IMG/VR virus record: IMGVR_UViG_3300028558_000791
Location: 372,001-436,000 of that record
DNA length: 64,000 nucleotides
Origin: a virus
Reading direction: 5' to 3' (one strand)
Below the pieces are notes generated by a model, which was not told the DNA's origin, made no database searches, and saw nothing but the letters and a program-made list of their open reading frames with translations. The stretch's first letter is position 1; each line of letters opens with the position of its first letter. Shown here piece by piece: positions 1 to 9,618 of this stretch. The position numbers were made by a program, and so were the translations under genes.

Positions 1-1058
1 GTATAGCTAACTAACTGTTTACCATTATCAGTTGAAACCCAAATGTTTCCGGCAGTAGGAAATCCCGTAGTAGAAGCTACTGTGATAGTACCGGCAGTCG
101 CTGTTGGCAATCTGGTCGCATTGGAGGCGGATGCAATTGTTGTTGTAGCAGTAGTTGTTGAAGCGACGTTAATAGTTGCTTGCGGCAAAGATTGACCGTT
201 AGATCCAGAAGCAATCGTAGTGGTAGTTGCAGAAACTATTGTAGAGAATCCAATGACACCTGTACCACCCGAACATCCTGTGAAAGTGGTAGCCGTTATT
301 CCGGTATAGCTAACTGTTTGCCTACCGGTACTAGTATAAACAAATAGAGTTCCGCTACTTGGAAATGGTGTAGTGGATGGGACCGTTAAGGTAGTTTGAG
401 GTAGAGTAGTTGCATTGTTAGCTACACCATTTCCAGTTCTCATAGCTCCAGTGCCACCCGTACAACCGGTGAAAGTAGTAGCCGTTTTTGCAGTATAGGT
501 TACAGTTTGCACGCCGTTATCAGTATACACTAAAATAGTTCCACTAGCGGGAAATACTGTTGTTGAGCTTACGTTAATAGTGCTTGTAGGAAGAGAAATG
601 GCATTAGAGCTAGATATGATTGTTGTATCTGGAGTAATTGATGTCCCACTTCTATAATCAATGACATAAGAATTAGTGCCAGTATCAAATCCGGTAATTA
701 GAAAACAACCTGAATTAGATTGTGGATTAGCCGTACTTCTTAGGACTAGTATTCTACCCTTATCGGTAGCAGAAACTGTTCTAGTCCCTGATGGAATAGA
801 AACGTTCAACTCGGTATTCAAACCTAGATTGATTCCGGCTCGTGAGCCGCCAGCAAAAGTTGGGGCACCAGTAGGAGTAGAGTCGGCGGTAGAGATTAGT
901 AACGTTCCAACAGAATTTATGTTGTAGTTCGTATCACCAACATAGGTATACAACAAAACTCTTCTTAAAAAGATCGTTGATAGATACGAGCCAATGAATG
1001 TAGAGGTTGTAGTATTGAAATTCTGTGTTACATAATCTCTGAGTAAATGCCTTACCAT
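1..1058 (-). CDS. Virion-surface/tail-fibre protein, N-terminal part (gene runs off the left edge)
   Basis: An open frame enters from the left edge and starts at the ATG whose first base is 1058 (M-V-R-H-L-L); about 350 codons are visible and the C-terminus is missing. The first ~125 residues match the N-terminus of the neighbour at 1559..3286 (RDY-x2-QN, YTYVGDTNY, VGTLLI, ILVLRSTAN), so the two are paralogues. Then follow modules of about 50 residues with SLPQxTINV, a YTG turn and TFTGCTGGTG, the same module that fills 3295..7077. This is typical of phage fibre or appendage proteins. The exact role is inferred from repeats and context; no enzymatic motif is visible. Confidence 0.75.
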   Translation of the reverse strand, partial: MVRHLLRDYVTQNFNTTTSTFIGSYLSTIFLRRVLLYTYVGDTNYNINSVGTLLISTADSTPTGAPTFAGGSRAGINLGLNTELNVSIPSGTRTVSATDKGRILVLRSTANPQSNSGCFLITGFDTGTNSYVIDYRSGTSITPDTTIISSSNAISLPTSTINVSSTTVFPASGTILVYTDNGVQTVTYTAKTATTFTGCTGGTGAMRTGNGVANNATTLPQTTLTVPSTTPFPSSGTLFVYTSTGRQTVSYTGITATTFTGCSGGTGVIGFSTIVSATTTTIASGSNGQSLPQATINVASTTTATTTIASASNATRLPTATAGTITVASTTGFPTAGNIWVSTDNGKQLVSY

Positions 1059-1067
1059 ATTTTACCT

Positions 1068-1562
1068 TTACTGGATCCATCTTGCTACTATTTTTATGTT
1101 GGAAAGAGTATTTCCAGAAGGAGGAGCGAAGAAAACATTCAAATCTACATTGGGTGGGTTTCTAGTTGGATCAAACACTTCAGGACGCGGCACGATTTCT
1201 TCTGAAATTATCCATGTTTCGTAGGAGCTAGTGTTCTGATTAAACCCAGATAGTTTGTAATATATCTGTTGGTCTTTAGGATGAGGATAAACTGTGTTAG
1301 TGTCTAGTTGAACTGTTTGAAAATTCAATTCTGGAATGGCACTATAGTTATCTATAAACCCATTATATCCTTGATCTCTGAATGAGCTTGATAGGTTTTG
1401 GACTGTATTGCCTCCGTAATTGCCATTATTACCTTCATACAACACATTGAATTCGCCTTGTGAACCTTTTGGTAGTACAGATCCGCCAAAATTTTGATCG
1501 AATCCTTGATAGGGAAGAGTGCTTCCGGCAGTGTTAATTCCTAAATCAGCGGAGTTACTCAT
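1068..1562 (-). CDS. Virion-associated hypothetical protein
   Basis: This 164-residue protein is placed at the ATG that overlaps the stop of 1559..3286 as ATGA (M-S-N-S-A-D-L-G), rather than the further upstream ATG that would give a 29-nt overlap. It is rich in Gly, Asn and Ser in the first half and has a beta-rich second half ending KIVARWIQ. I do not recognise a family. Its position inside a run of fibre genes and the coupled start suggest a small fibre or baseplate-decoration protein made together with its neighbour. Confidence 0.6.
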   Translation of the reverse strand: MSNSADLGINTAGSTLPYQGFDQNFGGSVLPKGSQGEFNVLYEGNNGNYGGNTVQNLSSSFRDQGYNGFIDNYSAIPELNFQTVQLDTNTVYPHPKDQQIYYKLSGFNQNTSSYETWIISEEIVPRPEVFDPTRNPPNVDLNVFFAPPSGNTLSNIKIVARWIQ

Positions 1563-3286
1563 GGTACGACCTGTGGACCATTCCAAGTTACATAAACACC
1601 ATTTCTCATATGCTGCCAGGAATGATTGGCATCGGTGGTTAGTGAATACTCACCAAAGTTAGATCGGCCCGCTCTTAGATGAGGAACAGTTCCAATAATT
1701 CTTGGTTCAAGAGGAAATAAGGTTTGTGAGACGCCGCTATAACCACTAAAAGTAGTTGCTGTTCCATTAACAATATCTACCGAGAATAGTTCTGTGGCAT
1801 TTAACCATACACCATCGGTTGCGCTACCATCGAATCCGGGGCTATTAAATTGACCTACCCCTGTAGTATAAGTCCAAAGAGACGGCACACTACTGCATGG
1901 TAGTCCGCCCTGTGATTGACTAACGCCTTGACCTAGATTGGAATCGGGTGTCGATCCGTTGCTGGCAAATACGTTTCCTGGAGACCAACCAACATTATTT
2001 GCGCTATTTCCATAGTCGTTGCTGTTATTGTTAGAAAGTCCAGAGCCATAACAAAATAATCTAGCCGCATTATTAGTTGGTAAAGGAAGAGGCTCATTTT
2101 CTGGCAAACCAAAAGCCAACATAAATGATTTTGGAGTGCTAGCATCAAATGCTCTTCGTGCAAACATTGCTACACCCTGTCCCGTATCATCACCAACAAT
2201 AGTTATTCTATATTGAAATGCAAAGAATGAAGAACCACCGATGGTAGTAGAAGCATCACCAAATCCAGGTGTATTGCCAGCGTATTGTGTAGTTGAATTT
2301 GCAATATATGTAAAATAGTATTGCGCAGTATGAAGATGTGGCCCGGCAATCGCATAATCTCCGGCAGAATTGCCGCCAAATCCAGGGATAGCCGTCATGA
2401 CTGGAACATTACCCTGAGTATTATTGTTGTTAGCATAATCAGAAAATGTCTCATGACATAATCTAACTTGCCAACCAAGTGAATGTGGACTTTGCATAAT
2501 AATACGTGGAGTTGTTGAATTGCCATTTCCGCCATAGTTAGCAGGCCAAGTAGTATTTGGATTACCAGAAACTGGGGCGAATGAATCTGCAGCATACAGA
2601 TACCAAATCATACTATCAAAAGATTCTTGAGGAGGTAATCCTGCAGCACCCATCGTCCTATAATCAATAATATAACTATTAGTAACTACCGCACCACCAC
2701 TAACATAAGCTCCATTACCAGTAGTATTGATTGTAAATTGTGTACCATTCAAAACTGTAATAGTCCAAGTTCCATTAGCTGCTGTATTTCCAACTACTCC
2801 AGAAATAGCGACTGTTTGGCCGGTAGTTAGTGTATTAGTGGCAGTTGTAGTTATTGTAATTGGTGATACGCCGTTACCTGTAGTTGTTTGAACGCTTAGA
2901 TTTAATGCTTCAAATCCGGTGATGTTGTATACTCCAGAATTGGAAGTTGAATTAGCTGTGCTTTTTAGAACCAATAGACGGCCAACATCAGATAATCCAA
3001 CTGTTCTAATAGAAGGGGGAACCCAAACATAGAATTCTCTTCCGGTACCCTGATTGATGCCAGCTTTAGTACCAGCAGCAAATGTTGGCGTAGCTGCTGT
3101 TGGAGTAGAATCAGGAGTAGCAATTAACAATGTTCCTACTGTATTAAGTGGGTAATTAGTATCTCCAATATAAGTGTATCCAAGAATTCTTCTCATAAAA
3201 ATTCCAAGAATATATCCAGCCGCCCACTGCTTACTAGAAGTGGAAACGTTTTGAACAAGATAATCTCGAACTGTATGTATGGCCAT
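1559..3286 (-). CDS. Virion-surface/tail-fibre protein
   Basis: 575 residues. The N-terminal ~125 residues are paralogous to the truncated gene at 1..1058 (RDYLVQN, YTYIGDTNY, RLLVLKSTAN). Residues ~130-200 carry one GNTAANG module (TLTTGQTVAISGVVGNTAANG, split by GTQFTINTTGNGAYVSGG), an Ig-like building block that recurs here and in the plus-strand fibre genes. The remaining ~370 residues are rich in Asn, Gly, Ser and aromatics, with no catalytic motif seen. The start is the ATG at 3286, 8 nt after the stop of 3295..7077. Probably an appendage or host-contact protein; the function is inferred. Confidence 0.7.
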   Translation of the reverse strand: MAIHTVRDYLVQNVSTSSKQWAAGYILGIFMRRILGYTYIGDTNYPLNTVGTLLIATPDSTPTAATPTFAAGTKAGINQGTGREFYVWVPPSIRTVGLSDVGRLLVLKSTANSTSNSGVYNITGFEALNLSVQTTTGNGVSPITITTTATNTLTTGQTVAISGVVGNTAANGTWTITVLNGTQFTINTTGNGAYVSGGAVVTNSYIIDYRTMGAAGLPPQESFDSMIWYLYAADSFAPVSGNPNTTWPANYGGNGNSTTPRIIMQSPHSLGWQVRLCHETFSDYANNNNTQGNVPVMTAIPGFGGNSAGDYAIAGPHLHTAQYYFTYIANSTTQYAGNTPGFGDASTTIGGSSFFAFQYRITIVGDDTGQGVAMFARRAFDASTPKSFMLAFGLPENEPLPLPTNNAARLFCYGSGLSNNNSNDYGNSANNVGWSPGNVFASNGSTPDSNLGQGVSQSQGGLPCSSVPSLWTYTTGVGQFNSPGFDGSATDGVWLNATELFSVDIVNGTATTFSGYSGVSQTLFPLEPRIIGTVPHLRAGRSNFGEYSLTTDANHSWQHMRNGVYVTWNGPQVVP

Positions 3287-3294
3287 TATATACC

Positions 3295-6200
3295 TTATAA
3301 GATGAAGAAGAGGTTTTGAGGAATAATCGTGTTATCCCAGATTATAGCAATTCCGTTTTGTACGTTAATGAATTGAGGTCCACCTGCAGTTCCAAATCTA
3401 TGAAAACCTGGTAGTGGTGTACTAGTAAATTTGATTGTTCTTAACTTAACTCTTCCAAGAGAATATTGATTAGTAACAGCAGGCAAACTTAATACACAAT
3501 CAGAAGCCAAGACGGTACCTCTAATAGTATTAAATGCTAATCTAACGTCTGTTAGCTGTGTACCAAAGTTAGGAGTTCCATCTCCAAACAAAGACTTAGA
3601 CAATGCATAGTGAGTTCTGACAGCCCCATCAGTTCCTTTCATTAAGAATCCACGTGATATGTTACCTCCAGCATTGCTGTTAGTGATAACATAAACTGAT
3701 CCGTTAAATACTCCGCCTCTATTTAACGCTACCATAGGATTAGTATCTGAAGCAGATGGATACAGTCTAGTTGGAATCTCGACATGTATATAAGAGGATC
3801 CATCGCCACTGTTTACATCTTTGAAATGCATCCAGAAGAAACCTGGATCAGCAGCCATAGTTACAGCCATGGTGGTTGCCGGAGATCCGTTGAACAAGTT
3901 GCCGCTTTGACTAGTGAATTGTCCAGTTGCATCTGTCTGTATATTGCCAGTAACTGGGAAGGCAACACCATTCCAATTTCCACCTGGTGACATATTCATT
4001 CCAATAGTGCCAGCAGAATCATTTCCAAATATCTGTACTTGACTATTAGCTTGACCAGGGTTTAAGCTAATAGAGGATGGATTGAATTGCATAACCATAT
4101 AGTTACCGTTACCAGAGCTAGCGTTTTGCGCCAAACCAACTTCAACTACTCTATAGTTAATGTTACTTCTCTGATTAAAAGATGGATGTAATGTAATAGG
4201 ATCTGGTGTGCCACCTGTGTTAATATTTATTCTTATTGTATTTGAGTTTACGACCGATGAGATGGTGTATATTCCATCTTCGCTGGTTCCTGAATTTGGC
4301 TGCCACATTACAAACAATTTGCCAACCATATTGATAGTGCTTACTGTTTGTGTTCCGCCGCTCGTCCAAGCTCCATTAGGAATAGAGTTAATGATAGTTA
4401 AGTTAGTTCTGTCATTAATAATTCCACCACTAGTATAGGTTCCGCTTGGTACCGTACTGTTAAGTGAGAAATTTCTATTATCAATTCTAGTTACTGTGAA
4501 GATACCGTTAGCTCCATTCAAACCACCAATACCAGATGTTACAGAAAATTGATTGGTTGTTAAAGTAGTGCCAGTAGTCGTTGTAACTTGAACTGGAGAA
4601 CTCATAATACTGCCGGTTGAAATGGTTCCAATACCGCCTGTACCACCTGTGAAAGTTGTTGGCGTTGTAGCTGTATAGGCTACTGTTTGGGTTCCTTGAG
4701 TAGATACTACGTTGAATGTTCCAGTGGGTGGATAACATATGACTACCGCATTACCAGTACTCATAGTTCCAGTACCGCCAGTGCATCCTGTAAATGTAGT
4801 ACCTGTAGTTCCAGTATATGTGACTACCTGGAATCCCGTGCTAGTGGTTACGTAAACATATCCGCTTGTAGGGAATCCTGTCGTGGAGGATACGTTAATA
4901 GTTGATTGTGGAAGAGACGCTCCGTTAGAACCTGCGGTAATAGAAGTATAGTTTGATGCTGGTGAAAAAGCTGTGAATACAGAGCCACCGGCCGATGTAT
5001 TGCCAGTGCCATTAGTGCATCCGGTAAGTGTAGTTGCTGTCGTACCGGTATATGAAACTGGTTGAGTTCCAGTAGTTGTTACTATGTAAACAGTACCGGT
5101 AGTTGGGAAATTAGTAAAGAATCCGTTGTTGTTGATAGTATTACCAGATTGCATTAAACCAACACCACCCAAACATCCTGTAAAGGTTGTAGATGTGACG
5201 CCGGTATAAGTAACAGTTTGCGCAACAGGTGAAGGTGGCGCTACGCTACTATTAGTTAGCATAGTTCCAGTACCACCTGTACATCCAGTAAATGAAACTC
5301 CAGTAATACCAGTATAAGCAACTGAAGTTGCAAGAGCAACAGCACCACCAGTGGACATAGTTCCAGTACCACCAGTACATCCTGTGAAAGTTGTTCCAGT
5401 AGTTCCAGTATAAGCTACAATTTGTGGTCCGTTGGCAGTTGTTACAAAGATATTTCCTGAGGTTGGGAATCCGGTTGTAGCAGCAACGTTAATCGTTCCT
5501 TGAGGTAGAGTCTGTCCGTTAGATCCAACAGCAATAGTTGTTGTAGTTGATGTTCCTACAAGCAAGTTACCAGTTGTAGGAAATCCGGCAGTAGAGCCTA
5601 CGTTAATGGTCGATTGTGGCAAAGTTAATAAGTTAGATGGAACAGTAACGCTAGTAAAAGGTGTTGCAAATACGCTGATAGTTCCCGTAGTTGGAAACCC
5701 TGTAGTTGATGTCGCGTTAACAGTAGTTTGTGGTAAAGTACTGCCGTTAGAAGCCGCGAGAATTGTAGTACTAGCTGTGGCGGTTGCAGTTACGTTGACT
5801 GTAGAAGTTGGAAGAGTCTGAATACCAGATGTCGTTGTGAATGGTGCCGCAGTGCTAGAGTTGATAGTAGTTTGTGGTAAAGATAATCCGTTAGATGGAA
5901 ATGCAATACTTGTGTTAAAAAAGTTTGCAGTGCTAACATTGTAGGTTGGTATACTAACAACTTGAGTTCCGCCTGTTGATACTCCATTAGCTGATGTATT
6001 TCCAAGAACACCATTAACCACTACTGACTGTAAATTATTATAGGAGTTAGATGAGTTCAAAGTTAGCTGTATTGTTGCGCTAACAGCTCCACCAGTCGAC
6101 ATAGTTCCAGTACCACCAGTACATCCTGTGAAAGTTGTGCCAGTGATACCAGTGTATGTGACTACTTGGTTGCCAGCGCCCGTGGTTACGTTAATAGTTC

Positions 6201-7077
6201 CGCTAGCCGGGAAAGAAATCGATACTGCTCCACCAGTAAACATGGTGCCTATACCAAAAGTACATCCAGTAAATGTTGTTGCAGTTGTTCCTGTATATAG
6301 AACTTGAACTGTTCCTTCAGTAGTAGCTATGTTAATATAGCCTGCAGATGGGAATCCTACAGTTGAAACAACGTTAATGGTGCCAGTTGGTAATGACACG
6401 TTATTTGATGAAGCGGTTATTGTAGTAGAAATTGGTGTGGTAGTAGCTACGTTAATAGTTGATTGTGGAAGGCTTTGACCGTTAGATCCTGAAGCTATTG
6501 TGGTCTGAAAGTTGGAAGCGTTCGTAACAGTAAAGCTAGTTGCGGTAGAGGTGAATGGATTGCTATTAAGTGCGGTAAATATAGCATCGCCAGTAAAAGT
6601 TGTGCTAATCTGTGCGGCTGTGTATCCATCATTTCCTACAGCTAGAACAGTGTTTCCTTCTGTGAAGTTAGTGCTCCAAGCAAATGGAGTGGTATTAACC
6701 GTACCTCCACCCGTGTAACCGCCGTTTCCAGTGGTGCTATTTAAGCTAAATGTAGAGCCTGTAATAACTGTAATTTGATAGATACCATTAGCCGCAGTAT
6801 TTCCAAGAACACCATTAATACTAACCTGTTGGCCAGTAAATAAAGCATTAGTTGTAGTTGTGGTAACTACAATTGGAGAGGTGCCAGCTCCAGTGGTATT
6901 AGAAATGGAGTAGTTGAGTGATGAGGTTGTGGACATTCCACCTGGAGTTTGAAGTGCAGAGGTACCATTGACTGCATATCCCCAAAATTCATAAAGCATT
7001 TTAAGGAACTCAGATGCGCGTCCATTTTGGTTGTAATTGTAGATCATTCCTCTACAAAATCTTAATGCTGTTGCCAT
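3295..7077 (-). CDS. Large modular repeat protein, probable tail fibre or appendage
   Basis: 1260 residues. The N-terminus (about 50 residues, containing FLKMLYEFWGYAVNG) looks like a unique anchoring region. Residues ~55-130 form a GNTAANG Ig-like module. The centre is a run of about eight modules, each with a form of SLPQxTINVxSTxGFPTSG, then V-x-YTG and TFTGCTGGTGTMSTGGAV. A second Ig-like stretch and a beta-rich C-terminal ~300 residues follow. The ATG has GGAGAA upstream. Low-complexity Thr/Gly/Ser composition and repeat structure are usual for long phage fibres. No peptidase or intramolecular-chaperone motif was recognised, so the functional label is inference. Confidence 0.72.
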   Translation of the reverse strand: MATALRFCRGMIYNYNQNGRASEFLKMLYEFWGYAVNGTSALQTPGGMSTTSSLNYSISNTTGAGTSPIVVTTTTTNALFTGQQVSINGVLGNTAANGIYQITVITGSTFSLNSTTGNGGYTGGGTVNTTPFAWSTNFTEGNTVLAVGNDGYTAAQISTTFTGDAIFTALNSNPFTSTATSFTVTNASNFQTTIASGSNGQSLPQSTINVATTTPISTTITASSNNVSLPTGTINVVSTVGFPSAGYINIATTEGTVQVLYTGTTATTFTGCTFGIGTMFTGGAVSISFPASGTINVTTGAGNQVVTYTGITGTTFTGCTGGTGTMSTGGAVSATIQLTLNSSNSYNNLQSVVVNGVLGNTSANGVSTGGTQVVSIPTYNVSTANFFNTSIAFPSNGLSLPQTTINSSTAAPFTTTSGIQTLPTSTVNVTATATASTTILAASNGSTLPQTTVNATSTTGFPTTGTISVFATPFTSVTVPSNLLTLPQSTINVGSTAGFPTTGNLLVGTSTTTTIAVGSNGQTLPQGTINVAATTGFPTSGNIFVTTANGPQIVAYTGTTGTTFTGCTGGTGTMSTGGAVALATSVAYTGITGVSFTGCTGGTGTMLTNSSVAPPSPVAQTVTYTGVTSTTFTGCLGGVGLMQSGNTINNNGFFTNFPTTGTVYIVTTTGTQPVSYTGTTATTLTGCTNGTGNTSAGGSVFTAFSPASNYTSITAGSNGASLPQSTINVSSTTGFPTSGYVYVTTSTGFQVVTYTGTTGTTFTGCTGGTGTMSTGNAVVICYPPTGTFNVVSTQGTQTVAYTATTPTTFTGGTGGIGTISTGSIMSSPVQVTTTTGTTLTTNQFSVTSGIGGLNGANGIFTVTRIDNRNFSLNSTVPSGTYTSGGIINDRTNLTIINSIPNGAWTSGGTQTVSTINMVGKLFVMWQPNSGTSEDGIYTISSVVNSNTIRININTGGTPDPITLHPSFNQRSNINYRVVEVGLAQNASSGNGNYMVMQFNPSSISLNPGQANSQVQIFGNDSAGTIGMNMSPGGNWNGVAFPVTGNIQTDATGQFTSQSGNLFNGSPATTMAVTMAADPGFFWMHFKDVNSGDGSSYIHVEIPTRLYPSASDTNPMVALNRGGVFNGSVYVITNSNAGGNISRGFLMKGTDGAVRTHYALSKSLFGDGTPNFGTQLTDVRLAFNTIRGTVLASDCVLSLPAVTNQYSLGRVKLRTIKFTSTPLPGFHRFGTAGGPQFINVQNGIAIIWDNTIIPQNLFFIL
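4600..6300 (-). repeat. Tandem coding modules (TFTGCTGGTG repeat)
   Basis: Within 3295..7077 the module ending TFTGCTGGTGTMSTGGAV occurs about eight times, with variants such as TFTGCTFGIGTM, SFTGCTGGTGTMLT, TFTGCLGGVGLM and TLTGCTNGTGNT. At DNA level the plus strand shows it as repeats of CAGTACCACCAGTACATCC followed by GTGAAAGTTGT. Two more copies lie in 1..1058. Related modules occur in the plus-strand genes near 14160-14360 and 17600-18050, so the module has moved between oppositely oriented genes. Such repeats are likely recombination sites. Confidence 0.75.
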
Positions 7078-7167
7078 TTATTCTCCATTTACCCAAAATG
7101 TCGTATTATTGAGTGTTATTCTCTACACTCTGCATTGGCAAATCTTCAAATCTTATCAAAGAGATGT

Positions 7168-8694
7168 TTATGTCGTCAAAGTAGGAATAGTTTGAATCCA
7201 GGATCCAATTACTTCAACTGTAGAATATGGTCCGCCACACGATGGTGCAGGGGCATTTGCCAAAGAAACTTGCGTATCTGTCCATACCACTGGGGTTGGA
7301 GTAGAACATCCTAAGTCAAAAGCTTGTAATTTATAAACAAATTGAACTGTCGGAGTGATTGTCTGAATGCCGTATTTATAAACATTTTGAAAATAGGAAA
7401 GCGGTCTAGCTACATTAGCTATTCTGATATCTTGAATCATATAATTAGCTTCTTCTTTGTTAGCAGATCCAGTAGCTGTAATAGCGCCAATCTTCCAAGG
7501 ACCACTTCCGTTGACTCCATCAGTATAGCTAATGGCGGCGCTAGAGGCTACTGAATTGAATTGAGTGGCGCCAGTATAGAAAATACACTGAGTTCCATTT
7601 AGGTAAGCTTTTAATGAAGTACCGTCGTAAGTCATTCCGATATGTGACCATGAAGAAAGTGGAATTGGATAGTCATCTATTTGAATAGAAATTTGAGTCG
7701 ATGTACTATTAGCGAACTGACATATCCAAGAAAGCCCGCTAGTAGTAGTTAACATAGATATATTGATAGCATAGAATGGTGCCGTCCAAGTTTGCGTGCT
7801 ATTAGTATCCCTATATTGTTTAGCTATGAGACTACCATTATTAGATGAGTTATACGATCTGACATAAACCCACGCTGAAACAGTCATTGGGAAAGCTGGC
7901 TGTATAGTATTAGCTCCCTGAGCATAATTTCTAATGGCAGAAGATCCGTTAGGAAAATTTCCAGTTCCAGGAATGAATGGACAAGAATCAAATATGCCAT
8001 TTCCATTTCTTAGAACGGTTGTTGTATTCAGTGAATAAGTTAATTTTGTTCCATTGGCTGGAATGTTAATACCATTACCAAATATAGTTGCAAAAGTTCC
8101 TGCAGAACTTTGAATGCCCGCACAACCTGTAAATCCAGAAGTGGCGGTAGAGTTTCCATAGATAACTTCAAAAGTCTGGCTATTCTCAAATAACCTTATT
8201 TCATAGTTAAGTGTACTAGTCTGGCCGAATGGCCTATTTCTAAATTCTATATTGAATATCCTGCTACCTGCTGAGCCTACAGTGGACGTAAAAATACCAA
8301 AGCCAGCAGTACTAGTATCTTCATCTCTAGTAAAACCAAAAATGGTAGCGCCAAAATCAGCACGGGGCATAGTAACGTTAAATGCTTGAGTCGCAAGTCC
8401 AAATTCTATAAATCCATTAGATGATACGTTAACAGAACTATATGTAGTGCCATAAAATGTAAAATTAAATGGCAAAGCTACTACAGTCATAGCTTCATCA
8501 GCATGATTACCAATATCAGTAGTTCCGGGATCAATAGACGCGCCAGAAGTTTGTGTTATCGAATAAGCTGTTGTAAGATTCAAATCAGTAGTAGTGCTAT
8601 TAGGAGATTGTGTGCCTGTATTTCTATAAGCTCCAGTCTGCTCATTCAATTTCCAAACTATGATGTCATTAGAATCTGGTAAAGTTCTGGCCAT
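7168..8694 (-). CDS. LamG/concanavalin-like lectin-domain virion protein
   Basis: 508 residues. It begins MARTLPDSNDIIVWKLNE, a start shared with the proteins at 8698..9618 and 9611..10327. The first ~230 residues contain an extra beta-rich domain (FNFTFYGTTYSSVNVSSNGF, a pattern seen in nidogen-like surface folds). The second half carries the LamG-like core found in the two neighbours: TVSAWVYVRS, WSHIGMTYDG, LKAYLNG, IQDIRIANVARPLSYFQN. The C-terminal ~60 residues (YKLQAFDLGCSTPTPVVW) are shared with 8698..9618. LamG-like folds usually bind carbohydrate or protein, so a receptor-binding or capsid-decoration role is likely but unproven. Confidence 0.75.
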   Translation of the reverse strand: MARTLPDSNDIIVWKLNEQTGAYRNTGTQSPNSTTTDLNLTTAYSITQTSGASIDPGTTDIGNHADEAMTVVALPFNFTFYGTTYSSVNVSSNGFIEFGLATQAFNVTMPRADFGATIFGFTRDEDTSTAGFGIFTSTVGSAGSRIFNIEFRNRPFGQTSTLNYEIRLFENSQTFEVIYGNSTATSGFTGCAGIQSSAGTFATIFGNGINIPANGTKLTYSLNTTTVLRNGNGIFDSCPFIPGTGNFPNGSSAIRNYAQGANTIQPAFPMTVSAWVYVRSYNSSNNGSLIAKQYRDTNSTQTWTAPFYAINISMLTTTSGLSWICQFANSTSTQISIQIDDYPIPLSSWSHIGMTYDGTSLKAYLNGTQCIFYTGATQFNSVASSAAISYTDGVNGSGPWKIGAITATGSANKEEANYMIQDIRIANVARPLSYFQNVYKYGIQTITPTVQFVYKLQAFDLGCSTPTPVVWTDTQVSLANAPAPSCGGPYSTVEVIGSWIQTIPTLTT

Positions 8695-8697
8695 AAT

Positions 8698-9618
8698 TTA
8701 TCCTATCACATTCCAGGTTTCAACTACTTCTACTGGTCCATAACTACCGCCACATGGCCCAGCAGGCGCAGCATTGATAGAAATCGAAGTAGAAACCCAA
8801 TAAACGGGCGTTGGCGTACTGCAAGATAGATCATAGGCACGAAGCTTATAATAAGTTGTGAGTCCAGAACCAGTAGAGGCAGGACTTATTCCGCTGTTGT
8901 ATACGTTTTGAAAATAAGAAAGTGGTCTTACTACATTGGCTATTCTAAAATCACATAATGACATAGAACTTTCTTCTGGGTTACCAGATCCGGAAGGAAT
9001 AGCACCAAAGAACCATGGACCATGACCACTATAGTTTATTGATCCCGTTGTAGATGCAGTGCCATATAAGGTTCCATCCATATATCCATTTACAGTTGCT
9101 CCATCATAAGTCAAACCTAAATGGAACCATCTTCCTTGTGGATATTGATTGGCTGATGGAATCGATATTGTAGTGGCTCCAAAATCCATATTCAACTGTA
9201 ATGGTAAGCTTGAAGATCCTTTAGTATGAAAACTAAAAATAGCGAATGTCGGGCTACTCCAAATTCCAGCAGTGTCTTGTTTGTTAGCCATGTGCTGATC
9301 AAATCCTGTTGGATTAGTAGCTCTAAGAAAAAACCAACCAGAGAATGTAACTGGGGCTTGTGGTTCAACAGTATTGGCGCCTGAAATATAATTGCGTGTA
9401 CCGCTATTATTTCCAGTAAAGCGAACACAACTATTCAATCCACTAGCAGAGAATAAACTAGGCTGTTGTATTAAAAAGGATCCTCCAACGGTGGTTAAAT
9501 TGGCCGCAGAACCAAGAGAATTAATTGACGTAGAAGAGTTAGCGAAAACAGTTGCTGTGCTGTCATCAAACTTCCATACTACAATATCATTATTATCTGG
9601 TGTTACTCTATTACCCAT
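8698..9618 (-). CDS. LamG-like lectin-domain virion protein
   Basis: 306 residues. Start region MGNRVTPDNNDIVVWKFDD parallels its two neighbours. LamG-like core: TFSGWFFLRA, RWFHLGLTYDG, VNGYMDG, DFRIANVVRPLSYFQN. The C-terminal region (YYKLRAYDLSCSTPTPVYW) matches the end of 7168..8694. It overlaps the 3' end of 9611..10327 by 8 nt. Three consecutive paralogues of different length suggest duplication followed by gain or loss of domains. No signal peptide was seen, as expected for a virion protein. Confidence 0.75.
   Translation of the reverse strand: MGNRVTPDNNDIVVWKFDDSTATVFANSSTSINSLGSAANLTTVGGSFLIQQPSLFSASGLNSCVRFTGNNSGTRNYISGANTVEPQAPVTFSGWFFLRATNPTGFDQHMANKQDTAGIWSSPTFAIFSFHTKGSSSLPLQLNMDFGATTISIPSANQYPQGRWFHLGLTYDGATVNGYMDGTLYGTASTTGSINYSGHGPWFFGAIPSGSGNPEESSMSLCDFRIANVVRPLSYFQNVYNSGISPASTGSGLTTYYKLRAYDLSCSTPTPVYWVSTSISINAAPAGPCGGSYGPVEVVETWNVIG

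Noticed and set aside
3784-6718. Plus-strand ORFs inside 3295..7077
   Set aside because: Repetitive Thr/Gly codons open antisense frames; they lack ribosome-binding sites and protein-like composition.
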